Source of the DNA: JAGNZR01 sp051656905
GTDB taxonomy: Bacteria > Fusobacteriota > Fusobacteriia > Fusobacteriales > Fusobacteriaceae
Length of the DNA: 64,000 bases
Reading direction: 5' to 3'
NCBI GenBank assembly: GCA_051656905.1
Contig: JBOFJQ010000043.1
Coordinates: forward strand, 62,001 to 126,000
Shown here piece after piece: positions 63,911-64,000 of the stretch (its first letter is position 1; each line of letters begins with the position of its first letter). The translations under genes were made by a program, and so were the position numbers. The notes beneath the pieces were generated by a model. The model worked only from the letters and a program-made list of their open reading frames with translations. It did no database searches and was not told the DNA's origin.

Positions 63911-64000
63911 TGGAAATTATATTGAATGAATTATCTCTTAATAACATAAGAGAAGATAAAGATTTTTTGGAAATATCAAGAATAATATCAGTAGTTAATA
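63910..64000 (+). CDS. Third gene of the DUF262-ATPase operon, cut by window end
   Basis: Starts with ATG sharing one base with the ATPase stop; GGGGC lies 6 bases upstream. Only 30 residues are visible, beginning M-E-I-I-L-N-E-L-S-L-N-N-I-R-E-D. No family can be assigned from this fragment, but the overlap shows it belongs to the same system and is likely the effector or partner subunit. Confidence 0.65.
   Translation, partial: MEIILNELSLNNIREDKDFLEISRIISVVN

Overview
The window is low-GC, double-membrane bacterial DNA. Outer-membrane and periplasmic proteins (a DUF11 giant with a beta-barrel partner, Skp/OmpH, lipoproteins) sit beside genes with clostridial-like codon use. A malB-malH type alpha-glucoside cassette, many MORN/YwqK-repeat proteins and a PerR/rubrerythrin locus point to the Fusobacteriaceae (Fusobacterium or Cetobacterium group). 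This placement is inferred from gene content; no rRNA or marker gene is present.

Layout. 1-10.1 kb: a 5'-truncated giant DUF11-repeat surface protein translationally linked to an outer-membrane barrel protein. 10.2-16.4 kb: housekeeping and redox genes (TrxR-like flavoprotein, AlaX editing protein, class V aminotransferase, OYE reductase, Skp, Tag). 16.4-28.2 kb: a complete L-fucose regulon, with a LacI-type repressor divergent from a ten-gene operon (fucA, RhaB-type kinase, sugar ABC transporter, fucO, binding lipoprotein, fucI, fucU, second FGGY kinase). Two matching operators and a consensus promoter are visible. 28.3-34.0 kb: accessory genes (XRE regulator, anchored MORN-like protein, SMI1/KNR4-TPR fusion, lipoprotein). 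34.0-38.9 kb: alpha-glucoside PTS, MalH and aldo/keto reductase with a divergent GntR regulator, bracketed by two identical terminators. 38.9-45.3 kb: arylsulfate sulfotransferase with a rhodanese lipoprotein, a YHYH protein, three more MORN proteins and an EamA transporter. 45.3-47.0 kb: PerR regulon with two PerR-type boxes, rubrerythrin and a QueD-like protein lacking the expected catalytic residues. 47.0-53.4 kb: a truncated AAA protein, a P-type ATPase behind a yybP-ykoY (Mn2+) riboswitch, a tiny membrane-protein gene with its own promoter and terminator, and an NSS transporter. 53.4-57.7 kb: two paralogous XRE regulators sharing an operator motif, two GNAT acetyltransferases, a GyrI-like protein and a MORN lipoprotein.

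57.7-64.0 kb looks like a defence or mobile-element island. It holds gene debris including a decayed radC, a YaaC-family gene paired with an unrecognised gene, a start-less ORF, an unusually hairpin-rich non-coding stretch with a 40-bp palindrome, then a tightly overlapping operon of a DUF262 protein, an OLD-like AAA ATPase and a third gene cut by the window edge. This is the best candidate here for an undescribed system. No tRNA, rRNA, CRISPR array or intact insertion sequence was seen.
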